From Deltaproteobacteria bacterium (GTDB lineage Bacteria; Desulfobacterota; Binatia; UBA9968), in the NCBI GenBank assembly GCA_030688735.1, contig JAUYJC010000060.1:1-39354 (forward strand): DNA of 39,354 nucleotides. The letters are read 5' to 3'. Positions 32,957-39,354 of the stretch are shown here, piece after piece. Under the pieces are notes generated by a model. That model searched no databases and was not told where the DNA came from. It worked only from the letters and a program-made list of their open reading frames with translations. The translations under genes were made by a program, and so were the position numbers. Every line of letters starts with the position of its first letter. The first letter of the stretch is position 1.

Positions 32957-34441
32957 TTATTTGACAAAAAAGCGCAGCGATTGGCTGGTGAATTGCGCGA
33001 GCGGAGAAAAGTAAACGCCCAGGACGACGGTCAGGACGGTCAGTGGAATCAGCAGCGCAAAATTATTCGCGGCAACCGACACGGCCTTGTCGGTCGGCTC
33101 GGGCGTGTCGAGGAACATCGTCTTTACAACCCTAGCATAGTAATAAAGCGAGATGACGCTGTTTAGGATGGCGACGACGGCAAGCATGACAAAGGCGCCG
33201 CCCTGCTTCAGCACGGCGGCGAACAAGAAAAACTTGCCGATGAATCCGGCGAAGGGCGGCAGTCCGGTCAAAGAAAAAAGAAAAATCGCCAGACAGGCGG
33301 CCGGCAGCGCGGCGCCGCGCCACGCCAGGCCGCGGTAACTTTCGATCTCTTCATCGCCGGTCACGTTGGCTACCATCCCCACCACCAGGAACGCACCGAG
33401 GTTCATGATGAGGTAGACCACCACGTAAAAAAGAATCGCGCTAAGCCCGTCGTTAGTGAGCACGGCGAGGCCCATGAGCATATAGCCGGCGTGGGCGATG
33501 CCGGAGTAGGCGAGCATGCGCTTGAGATTTTTCTGGTTCAAGGCGCAGAGATTGCCGAGGGTCATCGTGATCATGCTCACGAACAACAGCACGTGCGGCC
33601 ACTCGACGCCCGAGACGACACTCCAGTCGCCGCCGGGCACCATGCGCGAAACTCCGGGATAAAAGAACCGGATCATGATCGCGATGCCGGCGGCGTTGGA
33701 CGCCACCGAGAGAAACGCCGTGAAGGGAGTCGGCGCGCCCTGGTAGACGTCCGGCGACCACATGTGAAACGGCACGAACGCGATTTTGTACCCGAAGCCC
33801 GCCATGATGAAGATGAAAGCGATGAACAGCGCCGCTTTGTTGATTCCTTCCTGCGCCAAGGCGGTCTGGATGGTCGCATAGTCGAGGCTGCCGGCCATGC
33901 CGAAGATCCAACTCATGCCGTAGATCATCGTCCCCGACGCCACGCCGCCGTAGATCAAATATTTCAGCGCCGCCTCGCTGGAGCGCCGGTTATGGGGCAA
34001 AAAACCGGTGAGCACATAGGAGGTCAAGCTCACCAGCTCCAGGGACAGATAGGCCATCAGCAAATTGCTCGCCGAGGCCATAAAAAAGATGCCGAGGGCG
34101 CAGGTCAAAAGCAGCGCGTAGAACTCTCCCTGATGAACCTGCTTGATTTCATTGTTGCCGAGCGACATCCAGATCGTCAGGATGGTCGCCGAGAGAGCGA
34201 AGATCTTAAAAAACAGGCTGAAGCGGTCCAGGACGATCATGCGGTGAAACAGCAGGCCGGGCTCGGCGCTGTAAAGATCGAAGGTCACGATCAGCGCGAT
34301 CACGCAGCCGATCGCGGCGATCGGCCCGATGACATCTTTGCTGCGCGCCAGCAGATCCAGGACGATGAGCAGTAGGATCGTCACCGAGAGAATGATCTCC
34401 GGCAGAAAGAAACTCAGGCTGGCGATGTTTTTTAGGTCCAT
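32957..34441 (-). CDS. nuoN: NADH-quinone oxidoreductase subunit N
   Basis: Proton-pumping membrane subunit of complex I. The 494-residue protein has about 14 transmembrane helices and antiporter-like motifs: LLMAYLSLELVSLTSYVLTG, LKYLIYGGVASGTMIYG, MWSPDVYQGAPTPFTAFLS, and LKRMLAYSGIAHAGYMLMG with the lysine in a broken helix. Starts at ATG 3 bases after the stop of nuoM and is the last gene of the nuoJKLMN run. There is no convincing terminator between it and the mlaC promoter region. Confidence 0.96.
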   Translation of the reverse strand: MDLKNIASLSFFLPEIILSVTILLLIVLDLLARSKDVIGPIAAIGCVIALIVTFDLYSAEPGLLFHRMIVLDRFSLFFKIFALSATILTIWMSLGNNEIKQVHQGEFYALLLTCALGIFFMASASNLLMAYLSLELVSLTSYVLTGFLPHNRRSSEAALKYLIYGGVASGTMIYGMSWIFGMAGSLDYATIQTALAQEGINKAALFIAFIFIMAGFGYKIAFVPFHMWSPDVYQGAPTPFTAFLSVASNAAGIAIMIRFFYPGVSRMVPGGDWSVVSGVEWPHVLLFVSMITMTLGNLCALNQKNLKRMLAYSGIAHAGYMLMGLAVLTNDGLSAILFYVVVYLIMNLGAFLVVGMVANVTGDEEIESYRGLAWRGAALPAACLAIFLFSLTGLPPFAGFIGKFFLFAAVLKQGGAFVMLAVVAILNSVISLYYYARVVKTMFLDTPEPTDKAVSVAANNFALLIPLTVLTVVLGVYFSPLAQFTSQSLRFFVK

Positions 34442-34444
34442 GGC

Positions 34445-35968
34445 TTAATGGTGCAGATGGGGCAAAACGATCTGATTGATCTGATCGAGGGAAGAGCGCA
34501 AGAGATCGAGCACCACGCTCGGATAAACTCCGACGATGATCACGATCACGCCCAGCGGCACCAGCGTGAACAATTCGCGCCCGTTGATCTCCGGCAGCTT
34601 GAGATACTTTTCGTTGGGCGGACCCAGGTAAACGCGCTGGATCGTCCAGAGCAGGTAGCCGGCGGTCAGCACCACGCCGCTGGCGCCCAGGATCGTCAGT
34701 CCGGGATATTTCTGCCAGGTGCCGAGCAAGACCAACACCTCGGAGATGAAGCCGGAGAGTCCAGGCAAACCCATGGACGCGAAGAACGCCAACGCGGTGA
34801 CGCCCGTGTAGACCGGCATGATCGCCGCCAGGCCGCCGAAGCCGTCGATGTCGCGGTGATGCGCACGGTCATAGATGACGCCGACCAAGAGAAAGAGCAT
34901 GCCAGTGATCGTGCCGTGGTTGAACATCTGCAAGACCGCGCCGTTGATGCCCTGGGTGGTGAAGCTCGCCATGCCGAGCATGACGTAACCCATGTGGCTG
35001 ACGCTGGAGTAGGCGACCAGTTTTTTCAGATCCTTTTGCGCCATGGCGCAGAGCGCGCCGTAGATAATGTTCCACGCCCCGAGCGCGCCCAGAAACCAGT
35101 ACGCCAGGTCGGCGGTGGCCGCCGGCAGCATCGGGTAGTTTATCCGCAGAATCCCGTAGGTGCCCATCTTGAGCAACACCCCGGCGAGGATCACGGAAAC
35201 CGCAGTGGGCGCCTCGACGTGGGCGTCGGGAAGCCAGGTGTGGAACGGAAAGGCCGGGATCTTGATCGCAAAGCCGATAAAGAGCGCCATCCAGATCACA
35301 TGCTGAAAGCCCCATCCCCACTGGTTGAACGGCCACATTGCCAGCGGCTGGGTGCCGTACCTGTCGGCCTGGGCGATCAGAACGGTCATGTCGAAAGTGT
35401 GCGGCTCGCTGGTGAAATAGAGAGCCAATATGGCGAGCAGCATCAGCACGCTGCCGAACAGAGTGTAGAGAAAAAACTTGATGGCGGCATATTCCCGGCG
35501 CGGCCCGCCCCAGATGCCGATGAGAAAGTACATGGGAAGCAGCACGACCTCCCAGAAAACATAGAAGAGGAAAAAGTCGAGGGCGACGAACACGCCCATC
35601 ATGCCGGTATCGAGCAGCAGGAAGAGCGCGAAGTAGCCTTTGACCGCCTTCTCGATACCGAAGGAAGCGAAGATGCAAATGAAGCTCAGCAGCGCGGTCA
35701 AGAGCACCATGGAGATGCTCAGGCCGTCGACGCCCATGGTGTAACTGATATTGTAGGCGGGAATCCACTGGTATTTCTCGATGAATTGCAAACCTGGCTT
35801 GGAGCCGTCAAAATTCTGAAACAGCCAGATCGCCATCAAGAGCGGCGGCACCGTGGCCGCGGCGGAGACCCAACGAATCAGATTGTGCGCCTTGCCCGGC
35901 AAGAGCAGCACCACCACCGCGCCGGCCAGCGGTATAAAGGTCATGTAAGTGAGAAGGTTCTCTGCCAT
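34445..35968 (-). CDS. nuoM: NADH-quinone oxidoreductase subunit M
   Basis: Antiporter-like proton-pumping subunit of complex I, 507 residues from the ATG of MAENLLTYM, which has AGGAG ten bases upstream; a longer frame from 36019 is unlikely. The family signatures are present: FYVFWEVVLLPMYFLIGIWGG (with the conserved glutamate), HTWLPDAHVEAPTAVSVILAG, LKKLVAYSSVSHMGYVMLG and LPGLSGFISEVLVLLG. It sits between nuoL and nuoN, as usual. Confidence 0.97.
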   Translation of the reverse strand: MAENLLTYMTFIPLAGAVVVLLLPGKAHNLIRWVSAAATVPPLLMAIWLFQNFDGSKPGLQFIEKYQWIPAYNISYTMGVDGLSISMVLLTALLSFICIFASFGIEKAVKGYFALFLLLDTGMMGVFVALDFFLFYVFWEVVLLPMYFLIGIWGGPRREYAAIKFFLYTLFGSVLMLLAILALYFTSEPHTFDMTVLIAQADRYGTQPLAMWPFNQWGWGFQHVIWMALFIGFAIKIPAFPFHTWLPDAHVEAPTAVSVILAGVLLKMGTYGILRINYPMLPAATADLAYWFLGALGAWNIIYGALCAMAQKDLKKLVAYSSVSHMGYVMLGMASFTTQGINGAVLQMFNHGTITGMLFLLVGVIYDRAHHRDIDGFGGLAAIMPVYTGVTALAFFASMGLPGLSGFISEVLVLLGTWQKYPGLTILGASGVVLTAGYLLWTIQRVYLGPPNEKYLKLPEINGRELFTLVPLGVIVIIVGVYPSVVLDLLRSSLDQINQIVLPHLHH

Positions 35969-36032
35969 TTTTGAAATTCTCCTAATCGTTTTTCGTGCTC
36001 GATCACGAGACACGAACACGAGGCACGAATAA

Positions 36033-38075
36033 CTAGCTCCAGTAACGCAACTTCACGATGATCGCGAGCACCACCGCGATCAAAATCCCGTAGAGATAAC
36101 CGTTGATGTTGCCCGTTTGCACCCCGCGGAATTTGTTGCCCGTCCAAAAAGTCAAATTCGCTATGGCGTTGACGATGCCGTCGATGATGTAATGATCGAA
36201 AAGGCCATTGAGCCATGAGGTGAACCGAGTGAGGCTCGCGCTGCCATTGACGATGCCGTCGATGACGTATTGATCGAACAGCGAACAGATGCGCGCCAAG
36301 AGCAACGTGCCGTTGACGAAGACCGTCTGGTAAATCTCATCGAGATAGTATTTTCGGTCGAACAAACGATAGAAAAAGCCGCCTGCGAGATTGCAAAGCC
36401 GCTCCGGGGAGAGCGCGCCGCGGTAGTACATCAGATACGCAATAATGAAACCGAACGTGGCAACCAAGACGGAAAATCCCATCAAGCCCCACTCCAGGGC
36501 GTGCGAGCCATGTTCCCCGGCGTGGGCGTGGATCACCGGTTCGAGCCAGTGGGCGAATTGGCTGCCGCCGAGCACTCCCGGGAGGCCAATGAATCCGGCA
36601 AAGAGCGCGCCGAGCGCCAGCACGATAAGCGGATAGGTCATTACCGAAGGCGACTCGTGGAGGTGCTCCTGGGTATGGTGATCGGCGCGGCATTGGCCGA
36701 AGAAAACCATGAAGAGCTGGCGAAACATGTAAAAAGCCGTCAGGCCCGCACCCACGAGCGCCAGCAGCCAGACGAACTTGGAGATGTGAGGATTGGTGTA
36801 CGCCAGCCAGAGAATCTCGTCCTTGGAGAAAAAACCGGCGAACGGCGGAAAACCGGCGATCGCCAGCACGGAGATGAAAAAAGTAACGAAGGTCAACGGC
36901 ATGTGCGCCTTCAGCCCGCCCATCTTGCGCATGTCTTGCTCATGGTGCATGGCGTGGATCACGCTGCCGGCGCCGAGAAAGAGGCAGGCTTTGAAGAACG
37001 CGTGGGTCATCAGATGGAAAATCGCCGCGGCATAGCCGCCGACGCCCACGCCGATGAACATGTAACCCAACTGGCTGACGGTGGAATAGGCGAGGACTTT
37101 CTTGATGTCGTTCTGGGTGAGGGCGATGGTGGCTGCGACCAGAGCGGTGGACACGCCGATCCAGGCGATCAGGTTCAAAGTCTCGGGCGCCAGCGAGAAG
37201 AAGACGTTCATTCGCGCCGTCATATAAACGCCGGCGGTCACCATGGTCGCGGCATGAATGAGCGCGCTGACGGGCGTCGGCCCGGCCATGGCGTCGGGCA
37301 GCCAGACGTAGAGCGGGATCTGCGCCGACTTGCCGGCGGCGCCAATGAAGAGAAAGAGCGTCGCCAGCGTGATGACCGGGATGCCCCAGAGCATTTGATT
37401 TTGAATCGTCGGCGCCCACTTGACCATTTCCCGCACGGTCAGCGTTCCATGGCCCTGCGCATCGAGCGACCAGAAAAGCAAAAACATGCCGAGGACGAAT
37501 CCGAAGTCGCCGATGCGGTTGACGATGAAAGCCTTGTTGCCGGCGCGCGCGTTGGCATGGTCCTGGTACCAGAAACCGATGAGAGCGTAGGAACATAGCC
37601 CCACGCCTTCCCAGCCGACAAACAAAAGCAGCAAACTGTCGCCCAGGACCAGCGTGAGCATCGCCGCAGTGAAAAGATTGAGGTAAGCGAAAAAGCGCCA
37701 GAAGGCCTTGTCATCGTGCATGTAGCCGGTGGCGTAAATATGAATCAGGCCGCCGATGCCGGTGACGACCAGGATCATCACCGCCGAGAGCGGATCGACC
37801 AGAAAGGCCATCTCCACTTTCAGCGAGCCGAGATCGATCCAGGTATAGAGGCGGTCGATCAAGAAGCGCTGTTCGGGATCGAGCCCTTGGAGCGTTAAAA
37901 GAGCCCGCACGGAAAGACCGAAGGCGATAATCACCGGCGCGCAGGCGAGGAGACTGATAGCGCCCTTGCCCAGGCTTTTCTGAATCTTCGCGCCCAGAAG
38001 GCCGTTGACGATCGCGCCAAGCAACGGCAGAAAAATGATCCAGCGCAGAAAATCGGTCTGTATCGGCTGTTCCAC
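36033..38075 (-). CDS. nuoL: NADH-quinone oxidoreductase subunit L
   Basis: The distal proton-pumping subunit, 680 residues. Motifs include LLLLFVGWEGVGLCSYALIG, IGDFGFVLGMFLLFWSLD, LPDAMAGPTPVSALIHAATM, KKVLAYSTVSQLGYMFIG and FSKDEILW. The C-terminal part carries the lateral-helix region, interrupted by a soluble loop rich in H and E (ADHHTQEHLHESPS). The start is GTG with GAGGGG upstream. A 145-bp AT-rich repeat region separates it from nuoK, unlike the tight junctions elsewhere in the operon. Confidence 0.97.
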   Translation of the reverse strand: MEQPIQTDFLRWIIFLPLLGAIVNGLLGAKIQKSLGKGAISLLACAPVIIAFGLSVRALLTLQGLDPEQRFLIDRLYTWIDLGSLKVEMAFLVDPLSAVMILVVTGIGGLIHIYATGYMHDDKAFWRFFAYLNLFTAAMLTLVLGDSLLLLFVGWEGVGLCSYALIGFWYQDHANARAGNKAFIVNRIGDFGFVLGMFLLFWSLDAQGHGTLTVREMVKWAPTIQNQMLWGIPVITLATLFLFIGAAGKSAQIPLYVWLPDAMAGPTPVSALIHAATMVTAGVYMTARMNVFFSLAPETLNLIAWIGVSTALVAATIALTQNDIKKVLAYSTVSQLGYMFIGVGVGGYAAAIFHLMTHAFFKACLFLGAGSVIHAMHHEQDMRKMGGLKAHMPLTFVTFFISVLAIAGFPPFAGFFSKDEILWLAYTNPHISKFVWLLALVGAGLTAFYMFRQLFMVFFGQCRADHHTQEHLHESPSVMTYPLIVLALGALFAGFIGLPGVLGGSQFAHWLEPVIHAHAGEHGSHALEWGLMGFSVLVATFGFIIAYLMYYRGALSPERLCNLAGGFFYRLFDRKYYLDEIYQTVFVNGTLLLARICSLFDQYVIDGIVNGSASLTRFTSWLNGLFDHYIIDGIVNAIANLTFWTGNKFRGVQTGNINGYLYGILIAVVLAIIVKLRYWS

Positions 38076-38103
38076 CTAGCCCCTCATCCTTTTCCTTGGC
38101 CCC

Positions 38104-38220
38104 ATTTTGGATTTTAGATTTTGGATTTTAGATTGCCGGAAGGAAAACACAGGAGTTAAATCCAAAATTTTCATCCGTTTTATCCCTTAATCCAAAATCC
38201 AAAATCGGCAATCCAAAATA
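38104..38220. repeat. ATTTTGGATT inverted repeat block in the nuoK-nuoL gap
   Basis: The left arm (38104-38136) repeats ATTTTGGATTTTAGATT and the right arm (38188-38220) holds the complement AATCCAAAATCCAAAATCGG. They can fold into a long, imperfect AT-rich stem. Such ATTTTGGATT iterations are recurrent intergenic elements in several phyla. Inside the operon this may alter the level of downstream nuoL-M-N. Confidence 0.6.
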
Positions 38221-38544
38221 TTATTCCTTGAGCGTCTGCGCCGCTTCCAATTCGATGGTGTGGAACAGCTGGAAAATCGCCAGCACGATGGCCAGCCCCA
38301 CCGCCGCTTCCGCCGCCGCCAGCATGATGACGAAGATCGCGTAAATCTGGCCGTCGGCGTTGCCGCTGCCGAAGTGGGAAAAGGCGACGTAATTGATGTT
38401 GGCGCTGTTCAAGATCAATTCCACGCCCATCAGCACGCTGATGGCGTTGCGGCGCGTCAGCACCGTAAACACGCCCAGAGAAAACAGGATCGCGCCGATC
38501 ACCAGGTACGAAGAAAGCTCGTTGGGAGAAAAACCCGGCGCCAT
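38221..38544 (-). CDS. nuoK: NADH-quinone oxidoreductase subunit K
   Basis: The 107-residue, three-helix subunit of the complex I membrane arm; it carries the conserved helix glutamate in VLMGVELILNSANINYVAF and a second acidic position in MLAAAEAAVGLAIVLAIF. Starts two bases after the stop of nuoJ, so the pair is co-translated. The length matches the family (100-110). Confidence 0.97.
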   Translation of the reverse strand: MAPGFSPNELSSYLVIGAILFSLGVFTVLTRRNAISVLMGVELILNSANINYVAFSHFGSGNADGQIYAIFVIMLAAAEAAVGLAIVLAIFQLFHTIELEAAQTLKE

Positions 38545-38546
38545 GG

Positions 38547-39047
38547 CTACTCTTTGATCTCCTTGCGCGAAATAACCACAGCCCCGATCAGGGCGGCGAG
38601 CAGGACCAGTGAGGCAAGCTCGAAGGGCAGCAAATAGGTGTCGAGAAAGAGATCGCCGATCTTGGCCGTGGTGTCGGCGTAGACAATCTCTTTCGCCTTG
38701 GCCCAGGGCGTCTCGCGCACGGTCTGAACCAGAAGATAAACCAATACTCCGACGACAATCAGCGCCGGGATACGCCCCGCCGCGCGGTTGGTGATCTCGA
38801 CATCGGTGATGCGGTGGGTGAGCATCACGGCGAACAGCACCAGCACGAGAATGCCGCCGACGTAGATCAACAGCTGCACGGCGGCGACGAAATCGGCGCC
38901 GAGAAATATATAAATACCCGCGACCCCCGCGAAGGTCCCCAGCAGCGAGAACGCCGAGTAGATGATGTTACGCGAGAATGCCACCATCATCGCGGAACCG
39001 ATGGTGACCACCACCACCAGATAGAAAACTACCGTCGCAACAGTCAT
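38547..39047 (-). CDS. nuoJ: NADH-quinone oxidoreductase subunit J
   Basis: The 166-residue subunit has five transmembrane helices and the family segment NIIYSAFSLLGTFAGVAGIYI followed by FLGADFVAAVQLLIYVGGIL (the pi-bulge helix) and VLVLFAVMLTHRITD. It is the first gene of the nuo block here. nuoI and the other upstream subunits are not between it and the window end, since the next 307 bases are repeat-like and non-coding. The ribosome site is weak. Confidence 0.95.
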   Translation of the reverse strand: MTVATVVFYLVVVVTIGSAMMVAFSRNIIYSAFSLLGTFAGVAGIYIFLGADFVAAVQLLIYVGGILVLVLFAVMLTHRITDVEITNRAAGRIPALIVVGVLVYLLVQTVRETPWAKAKEIVYADTTAKIGDLFLDTYLLPFELASLVLLAALIGAVVISRKEIKE

Positions 39048-39354
39048 GATTTTTTTGTTTCTGGCTCTTCAGGCTTTCCTGTGGGCAACCCTGCCAAGTC
39101 CAATTAAGTACAAAGACTCGGAAATTACACCGCCAAGACGCGGAGGGCGCGGAGCAAAGAGATTTTGATTATAAATTCTCCGAACTCTGTACTGCTATCC
39201 AAAAACTAAGACCAACATGTTTGTCATAACGCGCAGCCTGGGTAAATTTTCCAGTGATCGAAGACTCTCTGATTCGGATATGCCTCCCGCAAAGCATGTC
39301 CTGAGCCTGGTCGAAGGGGCGCAAAGACGCCAAGTGACAGGCCCAAGCCTGTCA
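39048..39354. repeat. Non-coding end region with dispersed repeat copies
   Basis: 39067-39190 is a further copy of the GGCGCGGAG-type repeat (TTCAGGCTTTCCTGTGG, AAGACTCGGAAATTACACC, GACGCGGAGGGCGCGGAG, CTCCGAACTCTG). At 39300 is TCCTGAGCCTGGTCGAAGGG, another member of the CCTGAGC...GTCGAAGG family. No gene seen. It must include the promoter of nuoJ if the operon starts here. Confidence 0.6.

Noticed and set aside
34448-35974. 508-codon plus-strand open frame opposite nuoM
   Set aside because: Antisense shadow of a GC-rich membrane gene; the translation is all D/E/H/Q/R with no fold character, while the minus strand encodes an evident NuoM.
36270-37598. 442-codon plus-strand open frame opposite nuoL
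   Set aside because: Same effect: antisense shadow of a highly conserved NuoL.

Overview
The window reads as bacterial chromosome (about 39 kb, fairly GC-rich) from a free-living, respiring, Gram-negative-type organism. Supporting signs are an MlaC-like periplasmic lipid-binding protein, lipoprotein signals, a complete nuoJKLMN block for complex I, FtsH, a CarD/CdnL-type regulator and a DnaJ/CbpM-like pair. Dispersed intergenic repeats of kinds common in environmental deltaproteobacterial-type genomes point toward Desulfobacterota, Methylomirabilota or a related lineage, but no rRNA or other decisive marker is present, so this placement is inference. I saw no prophage, CRISPR array, tRNA or rRNA.

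Layout. (1) 87-6655, all minus: a run of small envelope and stress-type proteins (glycine-zipper/SHOCT-like, BON lipoprotein, YtxH, lmo0937-like, a two-helix protein, a 26-residue membrane peptide, DUF3309) mixed with a GT4 glycosyltransferase, a long B12-binding radical SAM protein and a Crp/Fnr regulator. (2) 7321-13424, mostly minus: LOG-family protein, tandem universal stress protein, a zinc-ribbon protein and FtsH. (3) 13821-16223, minus: a phosphohexomutase and a lone ThsB-like TIR protein. (4) 16637-19822, plus: a slipin coupled by ATGA to a frameshifted membrane protein, then dnaJ and a CbpM-like partner. (5) 19871-21329, minus: two uncharacterised proteins and a glycine-rich RRM protein with a clear terminator. 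(6) 22175-27173: a membrane-anchored hypothetical, glgC, an RlmL-like methyltransferase (minus) and an MFS exporter. (7) 27206-31645, minus: a small basic protein, a CarD-like regulator, and a tightly coupled pair made of a GT4-helical-barrel fusion and a GH130 enzyme. (8) 32164-39047, minus: orphan mlaC and nuoN-M-L-K-J.

How the parts fit. Many genes concern stress, protein quality control and the envelope (USP, FtsH, DnaJ, slipin, BON, YtxH). A second theme is sugar metabolism (phosphohexomutase, GlgC, two paralogous GT4 enzymes, GH130), suggesting synthesis and turnover of a storage or protective glycan. The nuo block supplies the proton-pumping membrane arm of complex I.

The most notable signals are a 16-bp palindrome (TGTCYAATATTRGACA) at three intergenic sites plus one degenerate site, a lone ThsB-like TIR gene beside a slipin operon, a radical SAM protein with a duplicated helical tail, two genes broken by a single lesion (amber codon in BON, frameshift in the slipin partner), and several families of dispersed or nested repeats.
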